Below are positions 53,691 through 62,782 of a stretch of DNA of 64,000 nt, piece after piece. This stretch comes from Haloarcula sebkhae. Its GTDB lineage: Archaea > Halobacteriota > Halobacteria > Halobacteriales > Haloarculaceae. Below the pieces are notes generated by a model that saw nothing but the letters and a program-made list of their open reading frames with translations, searched no databases and was not told the DNA's origin. The first letter of the stretch is position 1; each line of letters opens with the position of its first letter. Location of the stretch: the NCBI RefSeq assembly GCF_014647415.1, contig NZ_BMPD01000001.1:434001-498000 (forward strand). The letters are read 5' to 3'. Made by a program: the position numbers and the translations under genes.

Positions 53691-54773
53691 ATGAACTGGA
53701 CACAGTCTCTTTTCAGGCTGGTCGAGCCGGTGGTACCGCCACGGTTCGTCATCAAGCGACTGCTGTTGCTCATCCCGGTGCTGTTCGGCGTGGCGTCGGT
53801 CGTCTTCGCGATTCTGCACCTCGCTCCAGGCGACCCTGCTATTGTTATCGCCGGCCAGCGGGCGTCGGCCGAACAGCTCGAGCAAATACGTGTTGAACTG
53901 GGACTTCGGCGGCCGCTCTGGGAGCAGTACCTGAGCTTCCTGTGGGACGCGGCACGATTCGACTTCGGCCAGTCCTACAGCATCAGCCGCGGGAACAGCG
54001 TCCGCTCGGTCATCTCGGACCGGCTCCCGATCACGCTCGAGCTCGCGATTTATGGCCAAGCAGCGGGCATCCTACTCGGCCTGCCGCTGGGCATCATCTC
54101 CGCAGTCAAGCAGGATTCGCTGACGGACCACGTCACCCGGATCGGGGCGCTAACGGGTATCTCGGTCCCGATATTCTGGTCTGGACCACTGCTCATCCTG
54201 CTGTTCTCGACGTATCTCGACGTGTTCCCGACCAGTGGCCGCATCAAATCGACGCTGTTTCTGCCTGATACTTGGACGCTGCTCGGCCGTGAGCTGCCTC
54301 TGACCGGGATGATAACTGTCGATACCATCTTGCTTGGGAACACTGAAGCGTTCCTTTCGGCGGCGCATCACCTGTTCCTGCCGGCGGTGGTCATCGGTGT
54401 CTACTCGACAGCGCTCATCTCGCGGATGATGCGCTCCTCGATGCTCGAAGTCATCCGTCAGGACTACATCCGAACCGCGCGGGCAAAGGGTCAGGGCGCG
54501 AAGATCACGCTGATGAAACACGGCTTCCGGAACGCGCTGATTCCGGTCGTCACCGTCATCGGTATCCAGTTCGGCACCCTGCTGGGCGGCGCAGTCCTGA
54601 CCGAAACCGTGTTCGGTATCAACGGGATGGGGCTGACTATCGTCGACGCCATCAGCGCCTCGGACTACCCGGTGGTTCAGGGAACAGTGCTTACCTTCGC
54701 CCTGCTGTTTACGCTGGTTAATCTCTTCGTCGACATCACCTACAGCTACCTCGACCCACGGATTCAACAATGA
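53691..54773 (+). CDS. ABC transporter permease (DppB type)
   Basis: This 360-residue membrane protein has six or more hydrophobic segments and the permease EAA-like loop RMMRSSMLEVIRQDYIRTARAKGQG, which contacts the ATPase. N-terminal LLLLIPVLFGVASVVFAILHL and PGDPAIVIAGQRASAEQLEQIRVELGL match the DppB/OppB opening. It overlaps the next permease gene by four bases (ATGA), showing coupling. Confidence 0.93.
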   Translation: MNWTQSLFRLVEPVVPPRFVIKRLLLLIPVLFGVASVVFAILHLAPGDPAIVIAGQRASAEQLEQIRVELGLRRPLWEQYLSFLWDAARFDFGQSYSISRGNSVRSVISDRLPITLELAIYGQAAGILLGLPLGIISAVKQDSLTDHVTRIGALTGISVPIFWSGPLLILLFSTYLDVFPTSGRIKSTLFLPDTWTLLGRELPLTGMITVDTILLGNTEAFLSAAHHLFLPAVVIGVYSTALISRMMRSSMLEVIRQDYIRTARAKGQGAKITLMKHGFRNALIPVVTVIGIQFGTLLGGAVLTETVFGINGMGLTIVDAISASDYPVVQGTVLTFALLFTLVNLFVDITYSYLDPRIQQ

Positions 54774-55699
54774 GTACGGACACCGAGACACGGGGTACGC
54801 TGGGACGCCTGCGGGCGTCCCCGTTCCTCGCCGACTTGCTGACGAACCGCCTCGCCGTCGTCGGGCTGACGATTATCCTCAGCATGGCCGCTGTCGCCAT
54901 CTACGCCCGCGTGACATACGATCTCGGCGCACTTGCCAGCTCACAGCTCGGCACCGAAATCGCTGACCGCGCACCGCCCGGCTGGCTCGGTCCCGCGCCC
55001 GCGAACCAGCAGTTGTTCGGCACGGACGCGGCGGCCCGTGACATCTACAAGCGGAGTCTGTACGGTGCGTGGCTGGCCCTGAAATTCGGGACGATCACGG
55101 TCGGGACCTCGACGACCGTTGGTGTCGGACTGGGGATTATTGCGGCGTACTACGGCGACGTGACCGACAACGTCATCATGCGGACGATGGACGTGCTGCT
55201 GGCGTTCCCGCCGCTATTGCTCGCACTCGCGCTGGTCGCCATTTTCCCGCGAGAGCTTGGACTCTGGCGGGCCGTGGCGGCGCTCGTGCTAGTGTACACG
55301 CCGCGGTTCGCTCGGGTCGTTCGGGGAGCCGCACTCAAAGTGCTCGAAGACGAGTATGTCGACGCCACGGTCGCGCTTGGCGCGACCGACCCGCGAGTTC
55401 TCGTCCGGCACATCCTGCCGAACACGCTCGCGCCGATCACTGTCCAGTCCACGCTGAACTTCGGGCTCGCCATCATCGACCTCGCGGCGCTGTCGTTCCT
55501 CGGATTCGGCGCACAGGCCGGGTCGCCATCGTGGGGCCTGATGCTGTCCCGCGGCGTCGAAAACGGCCTGCTGACTGGCGAGTGGTGGCTCTCCTTCTTC
55601 CCGGGCCTGTTCCTCGCTATCACCGTGCTGGGGTTCAATCTGCTCGGTGACGGGATGCGTGATGCGCTCGATCCGCGGATGCGCGACGCGATCGACTGA
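54770..55699 (+). CDS. ABC transporter permease (DppC type)
   Basis: This 309-residue membrane protein is the second permease, with the characteristic N-terminal cytoplasmic stretch, LFGTDAAARDIYKRSLYGAWLALKFG, and the ATPase-contact loop VRGAALKVLEDEYVDATVALGATDPR followed by LPNTLAPITVQSTLNFG. Together with the DppB-type gene it forms the transmembrane channel. Its stop overlaps the next gene by one base. Confidence 0.93.
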   Translation: MSTDTETRGTLGRLRASPFLADLLTNRLAVVGLTIILSMAAVAIYARVTYDLGALASSQLGTEIADRAPPGWLGPAPANQQLFGTDAAARDIYKRSLYGAWLALKFGTITVGTSTTVGVGLGIIAAYYGDVTDNVIMRTMDVLLAFPPLLLALALVAIFPRELGLWRAVAALVLVYTPRFARVVRGAALKVLEDEYVDATVALGATDPRVLVRHILPNTLAPITVQSTLNFGLAIIDLAALSFLGFGAQAGSPSWGLMLSRGVENGLLTGEWWLSFFPGLFLAITVLGFNLLGDGMRDALDPRMRDAID

Positions 55700-56064
55700 T
55701 GGCACAGAGCGGTGACCCACCCCGACTCCGGCAGTACGTCGCAGTCCGGGCGCGACTCGTGGGGGGCGGGCTGGTCGTCGGCCTCCTGCTTGGTGGCCTC
55801 GGAATGGCGGGCTGGACGCTCTATACCGGAGATGCACGGTCGAGCGAAGCGACGATGTTCGCCCTCGGCGCGCTGGTGTTCGGCTTCGGTCTACTGGGCT
55901 GGTCCGGGTCGATACTCGCTGGCCGCGGCATCGAAGCCATGCAGGAACACATGGGCACGCGCCGCAATTGGACCGAGCGCGATTCGCGGCGAGCGATGGC
56001 CCGGCTCTGTGGCGGTGGCGGCGGGATAATGGTCGGGACGTCAATCGTCGCCGCGTTACTCTAG
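55699..56064 (+). CDS. Small two-helix membrane protein after the transporter
   Basis: This 121-residue protein has two hydrophobic segments (LVGGGLVVGLLLGGLGMAGWTLY and EATMFALGALVFGFGLLGWSGS) and a polar C-terminus with a third weak segment. No family is recognised. It overlaps the permease by one base and the convergent dihydroorotase gene by nine. It may be a coupled accessory of the importer, which is an inference. Confidence 0.6.
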   Translation: MAQSGDPPRLRQYVAVRARLVGGGLVVGLLLGGLGMAGWTLYTGDARSSEATMFALGALVFGFGLLGWSGSILAGRGIEAMQEHMGTRRNWTERDSRRAMARLCGGGGGIMVGTSIVAALL

Positions 56065-57387
56065 CCGCTCGCTGTCCGCGCCACGGACGTTCTCGCCCTG
56101 ATGGTCGTAGAACACGTCCTCTTGAGCAGCGCTATCGTCAGCATCCAGCGCGTCGCCGCGCTCGTAGACGACCACCCCACGGACCATCGTCCACTCAGGG
56201 AATACCGCGTCGCGGCCCTCGAACGGTGTCCAGCCACGTTTCGAGTGGAGCGTCTCACCGCTGATCTCGCTCGTCTCAGTCGTGTCGACGAGCACGAGAT
56301 CGGCGTCCTTGCCGGCCTCGATGGCCCCCTTCTGTGGCAGGCCGAACACGTCGGCGGGGTTGCGTGCGGTGAGATCCCGAACGCGCTCGTAGGTGAGCCC
56401 GCTATCCGGGTCACGGGCTTCCGCCAGTAGGAGCGGAAGGACAGTCTCGACACCGGGGACGCCCGACGGCGCGTCCCAGATGCTGGCGTCCTTCTCCTCG
56501 CGGGTGTGTGGCGCGTGGTCCGTCGCGATCATGTCGACGGTGCCGTCGACGACCCGCTCGTAGAGCTTCTGACGGCGTTTCTCGCGGCGCAAAGGTGGGT
56601 TCATCCGCCCGAACGTTCCCAGCTCGGAGAGGTCGCGCCGGGAGAGCAGTAAATGGTGTGGCGTCACCTCGGTCGTCATCCCGGCCTCACTGGCGATGTC
56701 GACCCCCTCCGGCGTAGACGTATGCGCGATGTGTATCGTCGCGTCGTGCTCTTTCGCGACGGCGCAGGCTCGCTCGACGGCCTTCGCTTCGGCCTTTGCA
56801 GTCCGGAACGCGCTCCAAGCGTCGGCGTCGTCGCGAGCCTTGGCATCGTCGTTGAAGTAGTCGGCGTCCTCGGCATGAACGGTGACAGGTACGTCGTTGT
56901 CGGTGGCAGCCTCCAGCGCATCCGCGAACAGGTCGGCCTCGATACCCATGTCGCCGGTCGAGTCCGCGAGGAACACCTCGCCGAGCGCGAACAGGCGACG
57001 GCGCAGGAGGACGTTCGGAATCCAGTCAGCCGTGACGCCACCGTTGATGCCCCAGTCGACGACGGAGTCGGCAGCGAACTCGGCTTTCTGGTCGAACGAC
57101 TCGCCGTCGATGGTCGGTGGATCGGTGTTTGGCTGGTCGACGACAGTTGTGACGCCGCCGGCTGCCGCAGATCGGGACCCGCTCGCCCACGTCTCCTTGT
57201 GGGGGTAGCCGGGCTGGCGGAAGTGAACGTGCGCGTCGATCATTCCCGGAAACAGCCGCTTGCCGGTCGCTTCGATGACGTGTTGGTCGGACGCGTCGAG
57301 GTCGCGGCCGACCTCGACGATGGACTCGCCACGCACACGGACATCCCGTTGGTGGCCGTCCGGCAGCGTCGCGTTACGGATGAGCAT
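56056..57387 (-). CDS. pyrC: Dihydroorotase
   Basis: This 443-residue enzyme of pyrimidine synthesis forms dihydroorotate from carbamoyl aspartate. It shows the zinc motif DAHVHFRQPG, a TTVVDQPNTDPP block, the His in HAEDADYF, VTPHHLLLS and the C-terminal metal-binding ATDHAPHTREEK. It is of the long DHOase type. The neighbour downstream is a lipoate ligase-like gene whose start lies 24 bases away on the same strand, so the two may share a transcript. It converges with the transporter. Confidence 0.93.
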   Translation of the reverse strand: MLIRNATLPDGHQRDVRVRGESIVEVGRDLDASDQHVIEATGKRLFPGMIDAHVHFRQPGYPHKETWASGSRSAAAGGVTTVVDQPNTDPPTIDGESFDQKAEFAADSVVDWGINGGVTADWIPNVLLRRRLFALGEVFLADSTGDMGIEADLFADALEAATDNDVPVTVHAEDADYFNDDAKARDDADAWSAFRTAKAEAKAVERACAVAKEHDATIHIAHTSTPEGVDIASEAGMTTEVTPHHLLLSRRDLSELGTFGRMNPPLRREKRRQKLYERVVDGTVDMIATDHAPHTREEKDASIWDAPSGVPGVETVLPLLLAEARDPDSGLTYERVRDLTARNPADVFGLPQKGAIEAGKDADLVLVDTTETSEISGETLHSKRGWTPFEGRDAVFPEWTMVRGVVVYERGDALDADDSAAQEDVFYDHQGENVRGADSERLE

Positions 57388-57411
57388 ACGCCCAGTCGAC
57401 CGGGCGCACCC

Positions 57412-58095
57412 CTAAGTCTCTCGGATAGTGCTCACCGACACGTCGCGGCCGTCAGCCAGCGACCGCTCCAGCGCCGCGATGACCCGTTCGGGGTCGTCGG
57501 TCCCCCCGGCGTTGGCGACGCTCCCGACGCTCTGTGGATCGAAGGGAACGTCGAGTGCCTCGTAGATCGGAGCCAGCACCTCGGCGATAGCCTCGTGGTC
57601 CCGAACGACGACGATACCGCCGACAACAGCGACGGACTGGCGGACACGCTGGGCGAGCCCCGCAATTTTCCCGTCGGCCTGAACGGAGTGGCTCCCCGGA
57701 CAGAACGCGGCGTCCGGTTCCCCAGTCCGGGCGGTGATACCGCGGTCGTCAAGCGCACGCTTCACAGCGGCTTTGGCCCACTCGTAGCGATCGTCGATAG
57801 TCCCTCGCGGGTCCTCGGTCGGGACGGCGAGGGAGAACGAAACCGTCGACCCGGTATAGGCGACTGCGCGACCCCCCACGGCGCGCTCGAGGACGGTGTA
57901 ACCTCGGTCGCGAGCGGCCCGGCACGCCTGGTCGTAACCGTCGCTGTTCGCGTCCCGGCGGCCGAACGCGACCTGTCTGTGCGGTCGCCAAACTCGCAGG
58001 GCTGGCTCTCGGTCTTCGGCGACCGTCTCGGCCATCTCGCGGGTCCGTTCGAAGTCGGTTTCGGGATCGGCGGCGCGGCCCCGTAGCAGACGCAT
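57412..58095 (-). CDS. lplA: Lipoate/biotin ligase family protein
   Basis: This 227-residue protein belongs to the lipoate-protein ligase A / octanoyltransferase fold. It shows RVWRPHRQVAFGRRD, the ligase core AVGGRAVAYTGSTVSFSLA (GGR loop followed by a beta strand) and GSHSVQADGKIAGLAQRVRQ with the lipoyl-AMP-binding Lys. It probably attaches lipoate to E2 or GcvH proteins. Its catalytic type, LplA or LipM, is not decided by these motifs. Confidence 0.82.
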   Translation of the reverse strand: MRLLRGRAADPETDFERTREMAETVAEDREPALRVWRPHRQVAFGRRDANSDGYDQACRAARDRGYTVLERAVGGRAVAYTGSTVSFSLAVPTEDPRGTIDDRYEWAKAAVKRALDDRGITARTGEPDAAFCPGSHSVQADGKIAGLAQRVRQSVAVVGGIVVVRDHEAIAEVLAPIYEALDVPFDPQSVGSVANAGGTDDPERVIAALERSLADGRDVSVSTIRET

Positions 58096-58322
58096 AGTCA
58101 GATTGTACGGACTCTCTGGTTAAAACGGTCCGCCAGTTCAGCAGACAGCTCCCTTTCAGCGGTGGATAGCGAACAGGCGACACATGGCCGTCGCGGCGGG
58201 ACGTGTCGCGCACCCGCTGCCCCCGCCGCGGTCGTCGTCAGCGCACACGAAGCGGTGGCCCCGGCATGCGTTTTGAACCCTTGGACGACAGAGCCATACC
58301 GGTACACCCCTAATCGCTGTCG

Positions 58323-59177
58323 ATGGCCATCACGATACCGCGGGACGTGCTCTTCCAGTACTACCGGTTCTCCTTGTACAATTCGCCGTTCGACGCCCAC
58401 GACGAGGGGTGTGCCATCGACCTCTATCCCGACGGCGAGCGTGCGCCGTCACCGGTCGCCGGCGAGGTGCTGGACACGAAGACAGTGCAGGCCCCACCGA
58501 AGGCCTACGCCGCCGAGCACGACCACCTCATCCTGATCGATACCGGCGATACGGTGGCGCGGCTACTGCACGTCGACCCCGCTGTCGAACCCGGCGAAAC
58601 GGTCGCCGTTGGCGACGACCTCGGAGCGCTGGTCCGGGCAGGCTTTTTCGCCCCGTGGGTTCCGAACCACATCCACCTCGGCTTCCGCGACCCCGACGCG
58701 AACCCCTACCGGGCATCGGGGTCGCTGCCGGTCGACGTGGCCGTCGACGTGACGCCGCTGTCCTGGGACGGGACCGGGACCGTCGTTGACGGCGGCGAAA
58801 CGTGGGCCCGACTCGACGAACCTGCCCATCCGGCACCCGGTGACTCCTTCGTCGGCATCGCTAACGCTGTCGACGGCGACGGTTCGGGCGTTCTCGACGG
58901 CGGCTTGCCCCACTACTCGGGCGGTGGCTTGCTGTCCGGTGACGGGACAGCGGCCGCCGCTATCGCCGGAACCCGTGTCGGAACAGCTGAGGGCCGCACA
59001 GTCACATGGGACGACCTGACCGTGCTGGCAAACGGCGAACCAATAACGGGTATCGCACTGTTCTGTGGCCGCAAGCGCTTCGGCGCGAAGCTCGTCGGCG
59101 AGGCCATCGACCTCGCCGTCGGTGACGAGGTGCGAGTGAGTATCGAACGAGGCGCAACCGGCGACGACGCCACGTAG
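58323..59177 (+). CDS. M23/LytM-like beta-rich protein
   Basis: This 284-residue protein shows a LytM-like core in residues 20-120: DEGCAIDLYPDGERAPSPVAGEV, LLHVDPAVEPGETVAVGDDLGALVRAG and NHIHLGF, which parallels the HxH metal site of M23 peptidases. The first metal His is not at the usual place (His26, three residues early), so catalysis is doubtful. The C-terminal half (residues 150-284) is unlike M23. No signal peptide is visible. Haloarchaea have no peptidoglycan, so the role is unknown. Confidence 0.55.
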   Translation: MAITIPRDVLFQYYRFSLYNSPFDAHDEGCAIDLYPDGERAPSPVAGEVLDTKTVQAPPKAYAAEHDHLILIDTGDTVARLLHVDPAVEPGETVAVGDDLGALVRAGFFAPWVPNHIHLGFRDPDANPYRASGSLPVDVAVDVTPLSWDGTGTVVDGGETWARLDEPAHPAPGDSFVGIANAVDGDGSGVLDGGLPHYSGGGLLSGDGTAAAAIAGTRVGTAEGRTVTWDDLTVLANGEPITGIALFCGRKRFGAKLVGEAIDLAVGDEVRVSIERGATGDDAT

Positions 59178-59245
59178 CTACGACTCCCCGTAGCGGTCGG
59201 CGTGGGCCTGCTTCGCTTGTTCGTAGTCTGGATCCTTACCCCAAG
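59178..59245 (-). pseudogene. Coding-like reading tail after nicotinamidase-like gene
   Basis: On the minus strand, bases 59243 down to 59178 read as 21 codons, WGKDPDYEQAKQAHADRYG followed by ES and a stop, with strong haloarchaeal codon use. It is out of frame with the upstream gene stop at 59246-59248 and has no start of its own. It may be the lost C-terminus of that gene after a single-base frameshift, or a remnant of another gene. Confidence 0.4.
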
Positions 59246-59818
59246 TCAGGCAAACATGAGGTCGTCGCGCTCAGTCAGTTCGCCGAACAGCCACTCGGCG
59301 TGGTCCAGTGCGTATTCGCGGTGCTCGTCCTCGATGTAGCCGACGGCGTCCTCGACAAGCACTGGTCGGTAGTCTCGAAGGCCAGCACTGGACGCGGTGT
59401 GGAGTACGCAGACGTTCGCGAGCGTGCCACAGATAACCAGATCCTTGACGCCGTGGGCGTCGAGCCATCCCTCCAGTTCCGTCTGGTAGAAGGCGTCGTA
59501 GGTGTGCTTGACGACGACAAGGTCCTCGTCCTGTGGGTCGAGTTTGTCGACGAGTTCGGCTTCCCACGAGTCTTCGACGACGTGTTCGCCCCACCGGTCG
59601 AACTCGTCGTAGTAGTGGGTGTCCTCGAACTGGTCGGGCGGATGCACGTCGCGGGTAAACACGACCGTCGCGCCGGCTTCGCGGGCACGGTCGACGAGGT
59701 CGGCACAGGGCGCGATGGCTGCTTCGCTGTCCGGTGCGTAGAGGCTTCCGTCGGGGTGACAGAAGCCGTTCTGCATATCGACGACGACCAGAGCGGTCTG
59801 CGCTGGGTCGAGTTCCAT
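59246..59818 (-). CDS. Nicotinamidase/isochorismatase family hydrolase
   Basis: This 190-residue cysteine hydrolase has the catalytic triad Asp14 (VVVDMQ), Lys104 (VVVKHTYDAF) and Cys137 (GTLANVCVLHTA) and a metal-site pair D57-x-H59 (RDVHPPDQF), as in nicotinamidase. The D-x-H pair supports nicotinamidase over other isochorismatase-like enzymes. The start MELDPAQ is used. Nicotinate phosphoribosyltransferase lies 3.9 kb away, so the two may serve the same NAD salvage route, but they are not in an operon. A coding-like tail lies just past its stop. Confidence 0.85.
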   Translation of the reverse strand: MELDPAQTALVVVDMQNGFCHPDGSLYAPDSEAAIAPCADLVDRAREAGATVVFTRDVHPPDQFEDTHYYDEFDRWGEHVVEDSWEAELVDKLDPQDEDLVVVKHTYDAFYQTELEGWLDAHGVKDLVICGTLANVCVLHTASSAGLRDYRPVLVEDAVGYIEDEHREYALDHAEWLFGELTERDDLMFA

Positions 59819-59966
59819 ACGGGAACCTTGGCAGGGCGCGACTACGAAAGTTACTCCGAGGGTGGGGACCGGGCGGCACAAACAGGCGCACAAAGTCCTT
59901 CTGGCTGACGAATGTGCTCACGATGAGCGTGTGACTTTTCACTGTGGTAACCTACCGTGAAGGTAG

Positions 59967-61427
59967 ATGCGCCGCCCTTTCGCCCTCGCCGTTCTCTGTG
60001 CCGTTGTGCTGTTACTTGCAGGCTGTCAGGCACCCAGTGTGTCGCCCGACCAGACGGAGTCGAGCAACGCCGACCTGACGCCAAGCGAACCCGCGACCGA
60101 CTACGGGAACAACGACTCCGCCCCGGGAGCACCTGCGACGGACCGGTTGGGCTACGAGAACGGCTACTGGTACAACGAGTCGCTGTCAGTAACGACCGAT
60201 GACGGACTGAACGAGACGGAGCGGGACGCCGTCGTCGCTCGGACAATGGCCCGCGTCGAGCGGATTCGCGGGCTGGAATTCGAGGAGACAGTGCCGGTCT
60301 CCGTCGTCTCGCGAGCCGAGTACCGCAACAACACGGGCGGCGGCGAGACCGGCGATTCGCTGCGTCGGTTTGACAACGCGAAGTTCGAGGCGCTGTTTTT
60401 CATCGGCGAGGACCGCGACTCCATCGCCGTCCAGAACAGCAACCGCGGGGAGAGCGTGCTGGGCTACTACAGCAGCCAGCGCGGTGAGATCGTCATCGTC
60501 AGCGAGTCGGAGACGCCGACGATTAGCCGGGGGACGCTGGCCCACGAACTCGTCCACGCCCTGCAGGACCAGCACTTCGGGCTCGAAAGTGACGCGCGGA
60601 CGCGGGATCAGGTACAGGGTCGGAACGGCATGGTCGAAGGCGATGCCGTTGCTGTCACCCAGACCTACACCGACCGCTGTGGCGAGGCATGGCGCTGTAT
60701 CGACAGGCCTTCCCAGAGCGGCGGTGGCGGCGGTGACCGCCACTTCGGTATCAACTTCATGCAGTATTTCCCCTACAGCGACGGGCCCGGCCTGATCGGA
60801 GATCTCCGAGAGCGCGGCGGCTGGAGCGCCGTCAATGACGCCTACGACGACTATCCCGACGGGGCCGCCGAAGTTACCTATCCCGGGCGCTACCCCGAAT
60901 GGGAACCCGATTCAGTCTCGCTTGCGGACCGGTCCAGCGACGACTGGGAGCGGGTCAGACCATCGACCGACCGGGGCCGGCCCGACTACGCTGTTGTCGG
61001 CCCGTCAGCCATTGCGGGGTCGATGGCGTACACCATCGCCGACGACTACAACGAATCGAGCGTCGTCCGGACGCGAGATGTCATCAACTACGAGGACGGG
61101 TCACTGGACAGCGACGACCCGTACAACTACGACCTGCCCGCCACCGGCGGCTGGCAAGGCGGCCGGATGCACGTCTACGACAACGGCGACGAGACAGCCT
61201 ACGTCTGGAAAACGACCTGGGCCAGCGAGGCCGACGCTCGTGAGTTCGCCGACGCCTGGACGGCGGTCATCGCTCACTGGGGCGGCACTCGAACCGCGGA
61301 GGGCCACTGGGTTATCGAAGAAGACAGTCCCTACACCGACGCTGTTTCGGTCAGGGTCGACGGACAGACCGTCACTGTGGTGAACGCACCGACAGCCGAC
61401 GAACTGAGCGAGGTCCACGATGCGTAA
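59967..61427 (+). CDS. Surface lipoprotein, metalloprotease-like (Hvo_1808 family), copy 1
   Basis: This 486-residue lipoprotein has a lipobox LAGC with Cys20, a disordered linker and a folded region starting GYENGYWYNESLSV. It contains HELVHALQDQHF (an HExxH zinc motif) and downstream EGDAVAVTQTY, where the Glu could be the third ligand, as in gluzincins. A disulfide-like pair CGEAWRC follows. It is in the family known as Hvo_1808 surface proteins. Its own start ATG follows tag. Its stop overlaps the start of copy 2, so the two are coupled. Confidence 0.85.
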   Translation: MRRPFALAVLCAVVLLLAGCQAPSVSPDQTESSNADLTPSEPATDYGNNDSAPGAPATDRLGYENGYWYNESLSVTTDDGLNETERDAVVARTMARVERIRGLEFEETVPVSVVSRAEYRNNTGGGETGDSLRRFDNAKFEALFFIGEDRDSIAVQNSNRGESVLGYYSSQRGEIVIVSESETPTISRGTLAHELVHALQDQHFGLESDARTRDQVQGRNGMVEGDAVAVTQTYTDRCGEAWRCIDRPSQSGGGGGDRHFGINFMQYFPYSDGPGLIGDLRERGGWSAVNDAYDDYPDGAAEVTYPGRYPEWEPDSVSLADRSSDDWERVRPSTDRGRPDYAVVGPSAIAGSMAYTIADDYNESSVVRTRDVINYEDGSLDSDDPYNYDLPATGGWQGGRMHVYDNGDETAYVWKTTWASEADAREFADAWTAVIAHWGGTRTAEGHWVIEEDSPYTDAVSVRVDGQTVTVVNAPTADELSEVHDA

Positions 61428-62775
61428 GGAACTGCTCGTCGCGCTGGCGGTCGTCCTCGCGGGCTGTACAGTCCCGTCCTTCGGCGACAGCGACCACCCC
61501 GAGACGCCGACCGGCGAAGACACCATCGGCTACGAGAACGGCTACTGGTACGACGACTCGGTGTCGGTGACGACCGAGGACGGACTGAACGAGAGCGAGC
61601 GGGAGGCTGTCGTCGCCCGAACGATGGCCCGCGTCGAGCAGGTCCGCGACTTGGAGTTCAAACAGTCGGTCCCAGTGTCGGTTATCTCCCGGGCCGAGTA
61701 CCAGAATCGCTCGGGGGGCAACGGCAGCGGCGGTAGCAGCCGTCCTCAGGACCCCTGGAACGACCAGGTGTGGGAAGCGCTCCTGCTCATCGGCGAGGAC
61801 TCCGGCAGCAGCGACGAAATCGACGACACGCTTTCGACGACGGTCCAAGGGTACTACTCCCCGAGCCGGGACGAAATCGTCATCGTCAGCCCGACGGAGA
61901 CGCCACAGATCGACCGGCGGACGCTCTCACACGAGCTCGTTCACGCCCTGCAGGACCAGCACTTCGGGCTAAACGGCTCCGCGAAGACCCAGGACACACA
62001 ACTGTCACGGCAGGGCGTCACCGAGGGCGAGGCCAACTACGTCCGCGTCCTCTACGAGCGACGCTGTGGTGACGGCTGGGGCTGTATCGCGCTCCCGGAC
62101 CGGACCAGCGACGACGGAAGCGACAACGGCGACAGCGAGAGTCAGGAGCCGAGCTACAACGAGGGGCTGTTCACGGTCCTCTACCAGCCCTACGTCACCG
62201 GGCCGCGGTTCATTGACCAGATGCGCTCGGACGGCGGTTGGGACACCGTCGACGCGTTGCACGGCGACTTCCCCGACAGCACCGAGCAGGTGCTCCACCC
62301 GGAGAAGTATCCAGACGAAAAACCAGTGAACGTCAGCGTCGCGGACCGCTCGAACGAGGAGTGGAGTCGCTTCGACCACGACCCGGTCGGCGATACGGTC
62401 GGAGAGACCTCGATTTACGCGATGATGTACCACAACAGGCAGACCGAGGGCGACCGCTACAGCTACGAGAGCGAAATCCCGGCTGGCTGGGGCGGTGACC
62501 TCATCGTGCCCTACCGCAACGGCTCCGGCGGCTACGGCTACGTCTGGGAGACTCGCTGGGATACCGAGGAAGACGCGAAGGAGTTCGAACAGGCCTACCG
62601 GGCGGCGCTGACCCAGGAACACGACGCCAGCCAGCCCCGCAGTAATGTCTACGTCGTCCCAGCAGACGACCAGTTCAACGACGCGTTCCGCGTGGTCCGA
62701 TCCGGCAAGACCGTCCGCATCGTCAACGGGCCCAAGAGCGGTGACTTGGACGAGATCCACCGTGCCGAGGGGTGA
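61420..62775 (+). CDS. Surface lipoprotein, metalloprotease-like (Hvo_1808 family), copy 2
   Basis: This 451-residue tandem paralogue has lipobox LAGC with Cys16 and repeats the block GYENGYWYDDSVSVTTEDGLNESEREAVVARTMARVEQVRDLEF nearly word for word. It carries HELVHALQDQHF and EGEANYVRVLYERRCGDGWGC. Both copies keep the HExxH and EGxA residues, so both may be active. The gene starts eight bases inside the end of copy 1. Roles in envelope protein turnover or cell-surface modification are guesses. Confidence 0.85.
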   Translation: MRKELLVALAVVLAGCTVPSFGDSDHPETPTGEDTIGYENGYWYDDSVSVTTEDGLNESEREAVVARTMARVEQVRDLEFKQSVPVSVISRAEYQNRSGGNGSGGSSRPQDPWNDQVWEALLLIGEDSGSSDEIDDTLSTTVQGYYSPSRDEIVIVSPTETPQIDRRTLSHELVHALQDQHFGLNGSAKTQDTQLSRQGVTEGEANYVRVLYERRCGDGWGCIALPDRTSDDGSDNGDSESQEPSYNEGLFTVLYQPYVTGPRFIDQMRSDGGWDTVDALHGDFPDSTEQVLHPEKYPDEKPVNVSVADRSNEEWSRFDHDPVGDTVGETSIYAMMYHNRQTEGDRYSYESEIPAGWGGDLIVPYRNGSGGYGYVWETRWDTEEDAKEFEQAYRAALTQEHDASQPRSNVYVVPADDQFNDAFRVVRSGKTVRIVNGPKSGDLDEIHRAEG

Positions 62776-62782
62776 GCAGGCA

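Noticed and set aside
56653..58086. Long plus-strand frame opposite dihydroorotase and lipoate ligase
   Set aside because: It spans two clearly real genes in the opposite direction and has no domain signature.
58096..58322. Possible gene or RNA between lplA and the M23-like gene
   Set aside because: No coding frame or RNA fold beyond chance was found in this 227-base space.
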